A stretch of 43,917 nt of DNA from an uncultured Alteromonas sp. (GTDB lineage: Bacteria > Pseudomonadota > Gammaproteobacteria > Enterobacterales > Alteromonadaceae), in the NCBI RefSeq assembly GCF_913058315.1, contig NZ_CAJXQY010000025.1, forward strand, positions 1-43,917, in the 5' to 3' direction. A program made the translations under genes and the position numbers. A model generated the notes under the pieces. The model was given only the letters and a program-made list of their open reading frames with translations, made no database searches and had not been told where the DNA came from. Of this stretch, positions 1 through 8,706 are shown in pieces (within the stretch, counting starts at the first letter, position 1; every line of letters starts with the position of its first letter).

Positions 1-1
1 A

Positions 2-772
2 ACATTTAACGAACCAAATTTAATCCGTTTACTCAGAGTTATCGGTATCCCTCCTTTTGTCTGGGATCTTCAGGCAAAAATGCTGGATGCAGCCGCGAAA
101 CAAGTTAACAGTAACTATTTTAGTGCGTTGAATGCGGCCAGGTTGGAAGACCTGGATAAAATGAACGGTATTTTGCTGGAAGGTCACAAACAAGGTCGAG
201 CGGCAATAAAGGCAGAACGCAGTAATCTTGACGTGGGGTTTACGCTGGCCATGCTGGATGATCAAGCGGTCGGCAATAACAGTCTACAGGCCCAAAAACG
301 CGAAGAAAATTATGGCGATTGGTTACGGAACAGTGACCATGCTGATTTTATCGGCGTGCAAAATTATGAAAGGGTTGAATGGAATGATAAAGGAAAAGTA
401 GCCGTGCCGGATGATGCGCTGACAAACTTCAGCGGTAGCTGGATAGACCCGACCTCACTGGCTAATACCGTGAAATATACGTATGAGATGACCGGTAAAC
501 CTATCATTGTTACCGAACATGGTATCGGCACGAATGACGATAAACTCCGTGCTCATTTTATTACTGAATCGCTTAAACATTTACAACAGGTTATGCAAGA
601 CGGTGTGCCCGTCAAGGGCTACGTACACTGGACATTACTTGATAATTTTGAATGGATCCACGGCTATGACGTGCATTTTGGCCTGCATACCGTTGACAGA
701 AAAACCTTCAAGCGCGAACAAAAACCGAGTGCTAAAGTTTATGCCGGGATTGTAAAACGCAATGGATTTTAG
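2..772 (+). CDS. Glycoside hydrolase family 1 (beta-glucosidase-like), 3' part only
   Basis: The frame is open from base 2 and is cut at its 5' end by the window edge; 256 residues remain of a family that usually has about 440-470. The first residues read TFNEPN, the GH1 acid/base motif (Glu codon 11-13). The nucleophile motif reads VTEHG (Glu codon 515-517), where most members have TENG. Near the C-terminus WTLLDNFEWIHGY followed by FGL matches the aglycone/glucose-binding loop of GH1. Enzymes of this family hydrolyse beta-glucosides or beta-galactosides by a retaining mechanism. The substrate cannot be named from the fragment. The gap between the two catalytic Glu (168 residues) is a little short for the family. 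Confidence 0.86.
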   Translation, partial: TFNEPNLIRLLRVIGIPPFVWDLQAKMLDAAAKQVNSNYFSALNAARLEDLDKMNGILLEGHKQGRAAIKAERSNLDVGFTLAMLDDQAVGNNSLQAQKREENYGDWLRNSDHADFIGVQNYERVEWNDKGKVAVPDDALTNFSGSWIDPTSLANTVKYTYEMTGKPIIVTEHGIGTNDDKLRAHFITESLKHLQQVMQDGVPVKGYVHWTLLDNFEWIHGYDVHFGLHTVDRKTFKREQKPSAKVYAGIVKRNGF

Positions 773-803
773 CGGACTTCATTGCCAAACTTGTCCTCAT
801 AAT

Positions 804-828
804 GCGTGGCGTGGTTAACCCGCCACCT
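804..828 (+). terminator. Hairpin after the GH1 gene
   Basis: GTGGCG (806-811) can pair with CGCCAC (821-826) around a TGGTTAACC loop, 34 bases after the GH1 stop codon. No proper T-tract follows (CTATTCT), so termination is possible but weak. The rest of 773-1007 shows nothing else I can name. Confidence 0.35.
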
Positions 829-1007
829 ATTCTATGTAATTATCTGCCTTTGTTTTTGTAGAGTGAAATTATGCTGGTCCTGCATTGGTGTTTTTGGTTT
901 CTCTACACTATATTTCAATAACCTATGATGCTTCACTCGTTAACCTTTTTTTGTGTTAGCAATGCCAATGAGTTATGTAGTGAGGGTTAATTAATTAGAA
1001 TATAAAG

Positions 1008-1835
1008 ATGACAAAAGCACCGTCAAAAAGTAATTCCGATAGTTCTATGCCTGAAAGCTACGAGCCAGCCAGTATTGAAACAGTCAGTGGACTGGTGGCT
1101 GGCGTGTCTCATGAAATTAATACACCACTGGGTGTGAACATTGGCAACTGCACATTACTCATCGAACTGCTAAATGAAGTGTCCAATAAATATAATACGG
1201 GTTCACTGGACGCCCAAACCTTTACTGAATTTATGGGAACGGCCAAAGATCTATCTGACAGCATGTTAAAAAATATGCGCAGGGCATCCAAATTATTATC
1301 AATCTTCAAACAGGTAGCCGTAAAAAATACCGACGAGGCTAATTTGCTTGAAAAAGTTGATATTGCGGAGCTGATCAATGATTTTGTGACGGCACACAGT
1401 GTTCATGCCAAGGACTCGCAGATTTCTTTTAAAGTAATGATCCCTCCTGGTGCTGAAGCCGTGACATACCCGTCAGTTATCACACAAATATTGACAGCAT
1501 TAACCTCAAATACACTGATTCATGGACTAGGGATAGGAAAATTGGAGTCCTGTGAAATTACGATTTCCCTGGCACCTGCTGGTGATGGCTATCAGCTGAC
1601 TTTTGCCGATAATGGGGTAGGTGTTGAAGAAGACATTCTGCATAAAGTTTTTGACCCCTTTTTTACAACCCGAAGAGGGGCCGGAAATGCGGGGCTAGGC
1701 CTCAGCATCGTGCTTAATTTAGTGAAAGAAATGCTACAAAGTAATATTCATTATGAAAGTCAGCCGGATAGTGGGTTTAAAATTGCGTTTAAAATACACA
1801 ACCTTGCCCATTATACACCCGAAGGTGATAGCTAA
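1008..1835 (+). CDS. Soluble sensor histidine kinase without a recognisable input domain
   Basis: 275 residues. A HisKA-type dimerisation motif, VSHEINTPLG, carries the phospho-accepting His at residue 35. The C-terminal half is a HATPase_c domain with an N-box-like stretch (LTSNTLIHG), a DNGVG G1 box, an FDPFFTTR F-box region and a GLGLSIV G2 box. There is no membrane segment and only about 25 residues before the HisKA region, so any signal must come through a partner protein. No response regulator is directly adjacent; the hybrid kinase 233 bases downstream or the REC-HD-GYP protein could be partners, but that is inference. The start ATG at 1008 is the first in frame, and its ribosome site is weak. 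Confidence 0.8.
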   Translation: MTKAPSKSNSDSSMPESYEPASIETVSGLVAGVSHEINTPLGVNIGNCTLLIELLNEVSNKYNTGSLDAQTFTEFMGTAKDLSDSMLKNMRRASKLLSIFKQVAVKNTDEANLLEKVDIAELINDFVTAHSVHAKDSQISFKVMIPPGAEAVTYPSVITQILTALTSNTLIHGLGIGKLESCEITISLAPAGDGYQLTFADNGVGVEEDILHKVFDPFFTTRRGAGNAGLGLSIVLNLVKEMLQSNIHYESQPDSGFKIAFKIHNLAHYTPEGDS

Positions 1836-2068
1836 CGCTTTGTTTTCTAATATGAACGTGGCAAAATAACCCGGTAAATAATATATTTTTATAAAGCGGG
1901 TGTTGGTGAATCATTTAGTTTTGCTGTGTCGTTTGACAAGTGCGGCAGATTTGCGGCAATCTTTATAAAATTAAGGACGCTACATATTTACTTTTATTAA
2001 TAGAAGGCTGGCAATAAGCAGGCACGCTTAGTTAGCAACATTGTTTTATACTACTAAGGCCTACTGAA

Positions 2069-5000
2069 ATGCCGTCTATTGCGGACTTGTTTTCCATTCC
2101 TGATACCTCCTTACTCCTGGTGGGTGAATATAATCCCTCGTTAGTTCTTTTATCGGTTGCCATAGCGGTGTTTGCGTCATTTATGGGATTTCAGGTGGCG
2201 ACACAGGCTGCCAATGCCAAAACCCGCCGAGGTCGTCGTGGGTTGCTGGCGGTGGGGGCTTTTGCCCAGGGGAGTGGCATCTGGTCGATGCACTTTATTG
2301 GCATGCTGGCGTTTGAGCTGTGCACGCCGGTTTCTTATACCTGGCTTACCACTCTTATTTCAATGTTACCCGGGGTGGCTGCAGCCTGGGTCGCACTTCA
2401 TCTGCTTTCCCAGCAATCCATTAATAATAAACAAATTGTCGTCGGTGGTGTGCTGGTTGGTGCAGGTATTGGTGCTATGCACTATATCGGCATGGCGGCG
2501 ATGGATATGGCGCCGCTGCTGCGTTATGACCTGAGCATCTTCTTACTATCGGTGGTCGTTGCAGTGGTGCTGGCAATGCTCTCCCTGTGGGTAAGACACG
2601 GCCTGCGGCGTTTGCTGCACAACAAACTGACAATGTTTTCTACTAATATTCTGGCCGGGTCGGTGATGGGCTGTGCCATTTCAGCGATGCACTATACCGG
2701 CATGGCGGCCGCTCGCTTTGTTAGTCCTCCCGGGCTGGAACTGTCGGAGCAGCCTTCTGAAATGTCGTTTTATCTGGCAGCCAGTGTCACCTTTATTGCT
2801 TCGATTATGATTGCTCTGGTACTGGGCATCAGTTTGTTGGTGAAGTATCGCGAGGCATCAGCCGATGCCCGTCGCTCGCAAGTGAGAATGATTAGCCTGA
2901 TGGAATCTGCCGTTGAGGGGATTCTGACCATTAATGACGAAGGAATTATTCAAACCGTAAATGAAGCGGTAACCACCATTCTCGGCTGGCAACGAATGGA
3001 ACTGGTTGGTATGCCACTCACCGAGTTTCTGCCTGAGGACCGCCGTCACCTTTACAGCCATCGGTTTTTTAAATATGCCGAAGAACCTGAGGGGGTTCAG
3101 CTTATTGGTAACAGTCGTGATGTGGAAGCGATTAACCGCGACGGTAAGTTAGTGCCATTGCGGATAAGCTTATCGCATACCCAGGTGGCTGGTGAATCGC
3201 TGTTTATTTTATTTCTTGCTGACATCAGTGAGCGGCTGGCCATGGAAAAAGTCATTCGCGAGAATGAGCTTAAGTTCCGCTCACTGATTGCGAATATCCC
3301 CGGGATCGCCTATCGCTGTTTGAATAAACATGACTGGCCTATGGTGTTTATCAGCGACGCCGTTAAGCGGATTACCGGCTATGCCCCCGATGAATTCTTA
3401 TTGCCAAATCCCACGGTGAGCTTTATTGATTTGTTTCATCCTGACGATATGGAAAGTATCGAACAGGCGCTGGTTGGCCAGACCGAATACAGTATGGAAT
3501 ATCGCATATTCAACAAAGCCGGCGAGATTCGCTGGTTACGGGAACATGGTAGATATATACGCGACGATAACGACGAAATTCTCTGGCTGGATGGGTTTAT
3601 CATGGATATTACCGACCGTCGGCAAATGGAAGATGAATTAGTTATTGCCAAAGATGCGGCCGAACAAGCCGCCGCTGCACGAGCGGCGTTTCTGGCCAAT
3701 ATGAGCCACGAGATCCGCACGCCAATGAATGCGGTGATTGGGTTTAGTGATATTTTGTTAGACACCCCACTGAATACCGAACAGCATAAGCATCTGTCTA
3801 CCATTAACCGCTCTGCACGTTCTTTATTGCACTTACTCAATGACATTCTCGATAGCGCTAAACTGGACAAAGGTAAGCTGGAACTGGAGTTTGTGGATTT
3901 CATTCTCAGTGAAGAAATTGATACGGTGATTTCGACTTTCTGGTTGGAAGCGAAACGTAAAGGACTCGATTTACAGGTCAATTTGGGCGATAAGCTGGCG
4001 CAAGGTTACCATGGGGCGCCGGAACGGATCCGTCAGGTGCTGAGTAATTTAATTGGTAATGCAGTGAAGTTTACCGAATCCGGGCAGGTAAGTTTGCAGG
4101 TCCGCCAGGAAGAGGGTGACGAGGTTACTTTTATTATTACTGACACCGGTATCGGGATGACTGCAGAGCAATGCCAGCGGGTATTTGATGCTTTTGCCCA
4201 GGCAGACGCCTCAATGTCACGCCGGTTTGGTGGCACAGGCCTGGGCACTACCATATCTAAACAGCTGGTCGAGTTGATGGGCGGCACCATCGATGTACGC
4301 AGCGAACCGGGACAGGGCACCGAGTTTTCCTTTACGCTGCCACTTTCCGCTATCGACAGCACCAGCCATGTGCAGCGTTTACACGCAATCCAACTCCCTG
4401 CGCTACGGATCCTGATAGTTGATGATATTGAACAAAATATTGAATTGCTCAATTTGCTGCTAAAACGGGGCGGGCATAGTGTTGATATTGGCCGCGACGG
4501 TCAGCAGGCCCTCGACCTGATGGCACAACATCAGTACGACGTGGTGCTGATGGACTTGCAAATGCCGGTGTTAGATGGACTAAGCGCGGCCCGCCAGCGG
4601 CGGGAGTTTGAAAAAGCAAACGGCTTGAAAGCAACGCCCATTGTCGCGCTGACTGCCAGTGTGCTGGCGCAGGATAAAAAATCAGCCAGCGAGGCAGGCA
4701 TGGAGGGATTTGCCAACAAGCCCATTGATTTTCCTGTGTTATGTAACGAAATTGCCCGGGTACTGGGGATCCAGGGCAGCGCGCTGGCCAGGCGTGCTGA
4801 ACCTCAGGAAGCTCTGTTAATCGACTGGTCACGAGGCGAAAGCTTGTGGGGGTCCAAACATAAACTGGTCAAGGAAATTAACCGTTTTTGTCACGATATC
4901 ATGCACGCCCGGGAAGCCTTTGCGGCGCTTTCAGAGTCGTTAGATTTTACCGAGTTAAAAGCCCTGGTTCATCGCTTTAAGGGCGTGGCCGGTAATCTTG

Positions 5001-5371
5001 GCCTGATTAAAATCATGCTTGCCTGCAAAGCCATTGAGCAGGATTGCTATGAAAACTCAAACCCGGCGGAGCATGTTACACAGCTCTACGCGCTGGTGCC
5101 TGAGGTGGAAAGTGCCCTGCAAACAGAGCAGGACAGCGTTATTGAACAGTCGGCTGAAATCAGTACTCAGGAATTACGCGCTATACTTGAGCGTATCGAT
5201 AGTTCGGTTAAGAATAACCGGATTGAAGAATCGGAGCTGGCATTGCTCGCAGGCTACTTACAGAGTCGATTCGCAAGCGAGATCCAGTCGATACTGGATG
5301 CGATAGAAGATTTTGAATTTGAACAGGCCATAACCATGCTGTCAGCACTTATTGGCAAACTGGACGAATAA
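2069..5371 (+). CDS. MHYT-PAS-PAS hybrid histidine kinase with REC and HPt domains
   Basis: 1100 residues. Residues about 15-260 form a multi-helix MHYT membrane sensor with three motif copies ([21 protein letters not shown]); this domain is proposed to bind metal and sense O2, CO or NO. Two PAS domains follow (about 275-395 and 405-525). The HisKA motif is [10 protein letters not shown] with His547, followed by a HATPase with DTGIGM and a GTGLG G2 box. A receiver domain has Asp829 in LMDLQMP. A C-terminal HPt has His968 in [12 protein letters not shown]. All phosphorelay residues (His-Asp-His) are present in one chain. The next gene starts 5 bases after the stop, so the REC-HD-GYP protein is the obvious final receiver. 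The start ATG has only a weak ribosome site. Confidence 0.92.
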   Translation: MPSIADLFSIPDTSLLLVGEYNPSLVLLSVAIAVFASFMGFQVATQAANAKTRRGRRGLLAVGAFAQGSGIWSMHFIGMLAFELCTPVSYTWLTTLISMLPGVAAAWVALHLLSQQSINNKQIVVGGVLVGAGIGAMHYIGMAAMDMAPLLRYDLSIFLLSVVVAVVLAMLSLWVRHGLRRLLHNKLTMFSTNILAGSVMGCAISAMHYTGMAAARFVSPPGLELSEQPSEMSFYLAASVTFIASIMIALVLGISLLVKYREASADARRSQVRMISLMESAVEGILTINDEGIIQTVNEAVTTILGWQRMELVGMPLTEFLPEDRRHLYSHRFFKYAEEPEGVQLIGNSRDVEAINRDGKLVPLRISLSHTQVAGESLFILFLADISERLAMEKVIRENELKFRSLIANIPGIAYRCLNKHDWPMVFISDAVKRITGYAPDEFLLPNPTVSFIDLFHPDDMESIEQALVGQTEYSMEYRIFNKAGEIRWLREHGRYIRDDNDEILWLDGFIMDITDRRQMEDELVIAKDAAEQAAAARAAFLANMSHEIRTPMNAVIGFSDILLDTPLNTEQHKHLSTINRSARSLLHLLNDILDSAKLDKGKLELEFVDFILSEEIDTVISTFWLEAKRKGLDLQVNLGDKLAQGYHGAPERIRQVLSNLIGNAVKFTESGQVSLQVRQEEGDEVTFIITDTGIGMTAEQCQRVFDAFAQADASMSRRFGGTGLGTTISKQLVELMGGTIDVRSEPGQGTEFSFTLPLSAIDSTSHVQRLHAIQLPALRILIVDDIEQNIELLNLLLKRGGHSVDIGRDGQQALDLMAQHQYDVVLMDLQMPVLDGLSAARQRREFEKANGLKATPIVALTASVLAQDKKSASEAGMEGFANKPIDFPVLCNEIARVLGIQGSALARRAEPQEALLIDWSRGESLWGSKHKLVKEINRFCHDIMHAREAFAALSESLDFTELKALVHRFKGVAGNLGLIKIMLACKAIEQDCYENSNPAEHVTQLYALVPEVESALQTEQDSVIEQSAEISTQELRAILERIDSSVKNNRIEESELALLAGYLQSRFASEIQSILDAIEDFEFEQAITMLSALIGKLDE

Positions 5372-5376
5372 CCACC

Positions 5377-6369
5377 ATGGATAAAACTGCCCTAAAACCC
5401 ACTATCCTGGTAGTGGATGACGAACCGGCTAACCTGCGGGTACTCAAACACCTCCTGGGTGAGCATTACGCTCTGGCATTTGCCAAAAATGGCAGCGAGG
5501 CGCTGCGGGTGGCAGAAGCTCAGCTACCTGATCTGATTTTGCTCGATGTAATGATGCCCGGCATGACCGGCTTTGAAGTCTGTCAGGCGCTTAAAGAAAA
5601 TGCGATTACCCGGGCTATCCCGGTAATCTTTGTGACGGCGCTCAGTGAGGAGCAGGACGAAACAGAAGGATTTGCCGTTGGCGGCGTAGACTATATTACA
5701 AAGCCTATTTCACCGGCGGTCGTCAAAGCCCGAATCAAAACCCATTTGTCGCTGGTGCAGGCCGATGAGCTGAAACGTACCCGGTTGCAGGTGGTTCAGC
5801 GCTTAGGCCGCGCAGCCGAATATAAAGACAACGAAACCGGCATGCATGTACTGCGCATGAGCCATTACTCCAAAGTGTTAGCTTTGGCTTATGGCTTGAG
5901 CGAGGATCAGGCTGAAACACTGTTGCATGCGGCGCCGATGCACGACATCGGTAAAATTGGTATTCCCGACCATATTATGCTCAAACCGGGTAAACTGACC
6001 GATGAAGAATTTGCGGTGATGAAAACGCACCCGGAAATTGGCGCAGAAATTTTGGGCGAAGCCGACTCTGACTTATTACGGATTGCCAAATCGGTGGCCA
6101 TGACTCATCACGAAAAGTGGGACGGCAATGGCTACCCGAAAGGGCTGAAGGGCGAAGACATTCCCGTGGAAGGCCGGATTGTGGCGGTAGCCGATGTGTT
6201 TGACGCGCTAACCAGTAAACGCCCCTATAAAGAAGCCTGGACGGTTGAAAAAACCTTGTCGGTAATGAAAAGTGAAGCGGGCAGTCACTTCGAACCACGC
6301 CTGATTACCTTGCTGGAAGAAAATCTTGAGGAAATTCTGACCATTAAGGAACGTTGGCGGGAAGATTAA
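5377..6369 (+). CDS. Response regulator with HD-GYP cyclic-di-GMP phosphodiesterase domain
   Basis: 330 residues. An N-terminal receiver (about 8-125) has VVDDE and the phospho-accepting Asp57 in LLDVMMPG. The C-terminal HD-GYP domain (about 145-325) has HDIGKIGIPD (His189-Asp190), HHE (His244-His245) and DGNGYP (GYP at 252-254), so the metal and catalytic residues of active enzymes are present. HD-GYP enzymes hydrolyse cyclic-di-GMP, largely to GMP. The gene begins 5 bases after the hybrid kinase gene, which implies one transcript and probable translational coupling. Phosphotransfer from the kinase HPt domain is inferred from that spacing. Confidence 0.93.
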   Translation: MDKTALKPTILVVDDEPANLRVLKHLLGEHYALAFAKNGSEALRVAEAQLPDLILLDVMMPGMTGFEVCQALKENAITRAIPVIFVTALSEEQDETEGFAVGGVDYITKPISPAVVKARIKTHLSLVQADELKRTRLQVVQRLGRAAEYKDNETGMHVLRMSHYSKVLALAYGLSEDQAETLLHAAPMHDIGKIGIPDHIMLKPGKLTDEEFAVMKTHPEIGAEILGEADSDLLRIAKSVAMTHHEKWDGNGYPKGLKGEDIPVEGRIVAVADVFDALTSKRPYKEAWTVEKTLSVMKSEAGSHFEPRLITLLEENLEEILTIKERWRED

Positions 6370-6406
6370 ATTATCGTGACAATCCAGTGTGAAGCCGGAT
6401 TGCCGG

Positions 6407-6435
6407 TTGCTAAATCAACAAGCAGGCAGTATAAT
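6407..6435 (+). promoter_or_regulatory. Sigma-70 promoter ahead of the rimP operon
   Basis: TTGCTA (6407-6412) and a perfect TATAAT (6430-6435) are separated by 17 bases. Transcription would start near 6442. The next elements downstream are a strong hairpin-plus-T-tract (6565-6593) and the rimP leader hairpin. This is either the operon promoter with attenuators or the promoter of a short RNA of about 150 nt. Confidence 0.6.
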
Positions 6436-6441
6436 GCGTGG

Positions 6442-6593
6442 CAGATTATGGCTGGTACCGGTAATTGTTGATTATCAGCACCTATGCCTTACGGGTTTTT
6501 ATTGTTGTATTGCACCAATAGTAACCTTGCCTGATGTGGGCAAAAGGGACCGAATTTTTATTGCAAAAAAGCCCCGTTTAATCGGGGCTTTTT
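6442..6593 (+). ncRNA. Candidate short transcript or attenuated leader upstream of rimP
   Basis: The interval between a consensus-like promoter (6407-6435) and an intrinsic terminator (6565-6593) holds no convincing gene. An open frame covering 6389-6598 starts upstream of the promoter and runs through the terminator, so it is not credible. In E. coli this position holds metY (initiator tRNA) with partial read-through into rimP. No tRNA fold, T-arm or CCA end is visible here. The stretch may therefore be an sRNA or simply the attenuated 5' leader of the operon. Confidence 0.3.
6565..6593. terminator. Rho-independent terminator upstream of rimP
   Basis: GCCCCG (6571-6576), loop TTTAAT, CGGGGC (6583-6588), with six A before and five T after. 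The A and T tracts make it usable on both strands. It can terminate transcripts from the 6407 promoter or limit read-through from the HD-GYP gene into rimP. Confidence 0.75.
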
Positions 6594-6598
6594 GTTAG

Positions 6599-6681
6599 CT
6601 CGGTCTCACGCACAAAGCGATACCGAGCAAGGTATCAGTATATTGGGCATTATGCCCTTTTTTCGTTTTTGGAGGTTTGGA
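6599..6681 (+). promoter_or_regulatory. rimP leader-type attenuator
   Basis: GGGC (6645-6648), loop ATTAT, GCCC (6654-6657) is followed by six T (6658-6663), and a GGAGG ribosome site (6671-6675) precedes the rimP start. A short GC hairpin plus T-run right before rimP is the arrangement known as the rimP leader in Gammaproteobacteria, thought to attenuate the rimP-nusA-infB operon. The assignment is from position and layout only; the stem is short. Confidence 0.5.
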
Positions 6682-7140
6682 TTGTCAAGGCTAGAACAAC
6701 GTTTAAGTGAAATGTTGAATCCGGCGGTAGAAGCATTAGGGTATGAATTGCTGGGCGTGGAGTTTGTCCGTGCTGGTAAGCATTCAATCCTGCGGGTTTA
6801 CATTGATCATGAGAATGGCATCAACGTAGATGATTGTGCGGATGTCAGTTATCAGGTCAGTGCGGTCCTCGATGTGGAAGATCCAATCAATACTGAATAC
6901 AACTTAGAAGTCTCATCGCCTGGTATGGACCGCCCATTGTTTAAAGAGGCGCACTATGCACAGGTGGTGGGCGAAACCGTCGCTGTCAGAATGGCATTGC
7001 CGTTGGATAACCGACGCAATTTCAAGGGGAAATTACTGGCGTGTGAAAATGGCACGTTAACTATCGAGATCGATGGCGAGCAATTTAAATTGCCGGTCAG
7101 CGGGATTGAAAAAGGTAATTTGGTTCCAACATTCGATTAA
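6682..7140 (+). CDS. rimP: Ribosome maturation factor RimP
   Basis: 152 residues from a TTG start at 6682, preceded by GGAGG (6671-6675). This start gives SRLEQRLSEMLNPAVEALGY at the N-terminus, matching the E. coli protein (about 150 residues); longer in-frame extensions would cross the leader hairpin. Typical stretches are GVEFVRAGKHSILRVYID and VSSPGMDRPLF. RimP binds free 30S subunits and is needed for their maturation. It is the first gene of the rimP-nusA-infB-rbfA-truB-rpsO cluster. Confidence 0.95.
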   Translation: MSRLEQRLSEMLNPAVEALGYELLGVEFVRAGKHSILRVYIDHENGINVDDCADVSYQVSAVLDVEDPINTEYNLEVSSPGMDRPLFKEAHYAQVVGETVAVRMALPLDNRRNFKGKLLACENGTLTIEIDGEQFKLPVSGIEKGNLVPTFD

Positions 7141-7188
7141 TACGGAATAAAACTGCGTGCCCAACCGCATGCAACCAGTGAGGCAAAA

Positions 7189-8682
7189 ATGAATAAAGAA
7201 ATTTTGTTAGTGGCTGAAGCCGTTTCTAATGAAAAACAAGTGCCAAGAGAAAAGATTTTTGAGGCGTTAGAATTTGCCATAGCAAGTGCCACGAAAAAGA
7301 AAAACGAAGGCGAAATTGAAGTACGCGTTAGTATTGACCGTGAAACAGGCGACTTTGACACATTCCGTCGCTGGATGGTTATTCCTGACGATCAGGAACA
7401 GGAAAATCCGTTTGCTGAATTAACTCTGTCTGCGGCACAAATTGATGAGCCGGAGATTGAAATTGGCGACTACGTAGAAGAGCAGATTGAATCGATTGCC
7501 TTTGACCGTATTACCACCCAGACCGCTAAACAGGTCATCGTACAAAAAGTACGTGAAGCTGAACGCGCGCAAATGGTTGCCGAATATGAAGACAAAGTAG
7601 GCGAACTGGTTACCGGTACGGTTAAGAAAGTTAACCGTGACAACATTATTATCGATTTGGGTAATAACGCCGAAGGCGTGATTTACCGTGATGATATGTT
7701 ACCGCGGGAAACTTTCCGCCCAGGTGACCGGGTACGCGGCTTACTGTACGTTATCCGCCCTGAAGCACGCGGTGCGCAACTGTTTGTCAGCCGGACACAC
7801 CCGGAGATGCTGGTTGAGTTATTCCGTCTGGAAGTACCGGAAATCGCCGAAGAAACATTAGAAATTAAATCCGCCGCACGGGACCCGGGTTCACGCGCCA
7901 AAATCGCTGTTAAGACCAACGATAAGCGTCTTGACCCGGTAGGTGCCTGCGTAGGCATGCGGGGTTCACGGGTACAGGCTGTATCGGGTGAACTGGGCGG
8001 AGAAAGAGTCGATATTGTGTTATGGGATGAAAACCCGGCGCAATTTGTTATCAACGCAATGGCCCCTGCAGAGGTAGCGTCAATTGTGGTTGATGAAGAC
8101 ACGCATACCATGGAAGTAGCAGTAGAAGCCGATAACCTGGCTCAGGCTATCGGTCGTAGTGGACAGAATGTTCGTCTGGCAAGTCAACTGACTGGCTGGG
8201 AACTGAACGTGATGACCATTGAAGATTTGAACCAGAAACACCAGGCAGAAAACGAAAGGGTTCTGGCGGTATTTGTTAACGGTCTGGACCTCGACGAAGA
8301 TTTCGCAAGTGTATTAGTCGAAGAAGGCTTCACTTCACTTGAAGAAGTTGCCTATGTTCCAGTCAGCGAATTATTGGCCATCGATGGCCTTGATGAAGAT
8401 ACCGTTGAAGAATTACGTAATCGTGCACGTGCAGCACTGACCACTCAGGCTCTGGCCAACGAGGAATCGCTTGAGAGCTCAGAACCCACAGAGGAACTGC
8501 TGAACCTTGAAGGTATGGACAAGCACCTGGCGTACGTTCTGGCAAGTAGAGGTATCATCGATTTAGAAGCGCTGGCAGAACAGGGCACCGATGATATCAG
8601 TGATGTAGAAGGACTGGACGAAGAGAAAGCCGGTGCATTGATTATGGCTGCACGAAACAAAGTCTGGTTCAACGAAGAATAA
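7189..8682 (+). CDS. nusA: Transcription termination/antitermination factor NusA
   Basis: 497 residues, the usual length in Gammaproteobacteria (E. coli 495). Order of domains: N-terminal RNA polymerase-binding domain (1-125), S1 domain (about 135-200, [11 protein letters not shown]), two KH domains (GMRGSRVQ near 257 and [10 protein letters not shown] near 318), and two C-terminal acidic helix-hairpin-helix repeats (about 364-415 and 435-490) that contact the alpha-CTD or NusG in E. coli. NusA modulates pausing, intrinsic termination and antitermination. It lies 48 bases after rimP in the same operon. Confidence 0.97.
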   Translation: MNKEILLVAEAVSNEKQVPREKIFEALEFAIASATKKKNEGEIEVRVSIDRETGDFDTFRRWMVIPDDQEQENPFAELTLSAAQIDEPEIEIGDYVEEQIESIAFDRITTQTAKQVIVQKVREAERAQMVAEYEDKVGELVTGTVKKVNRDNIIIDLGNNAEGVIYRDDMLPRETFRPGDRVRGLLYVIRPEARGAQLFVSRTHPEMLVELFRLEVPEIAEETLEIKSAARDPGSRAKIAVKTNDKRLDPVGACVGMRGSRVQAVSGELGGERVDIVLWDENPAQFVINAMAPAEVASIVVDEDTHTMEVAVEADNLAQAIGRSGQNVRLASQLTGWELNVMTIEDLNQKHQAENERVLAVFVNGLDLDEDFASVLVEEGFTSLEEVAYVPVSELLAIDGLDEDTVEELRNRARAALTTQALANEESLESSEPTEELLNLEGMDKHLAYVLASRGIIDLEALAEQGTDDISDVEGLDEEKAGALIMAARNKVWFNEE

Positions 8683-8706
8683 GGTCGACAAGGGGAAAAA
8701 CGCGTA

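Noticed and set aside
3436..4832. Long antisense reading frames across the hybrid kinase gene
   Set aside because: They are shadows of the plus-strand coding sequence; the plus frame carries all domain motifs.
6389..6598. Open frame of 69 codons before rimP
   Set aside because: It begins upstream of a good promoter, runs through a strong terminator and has no family-like sequence.
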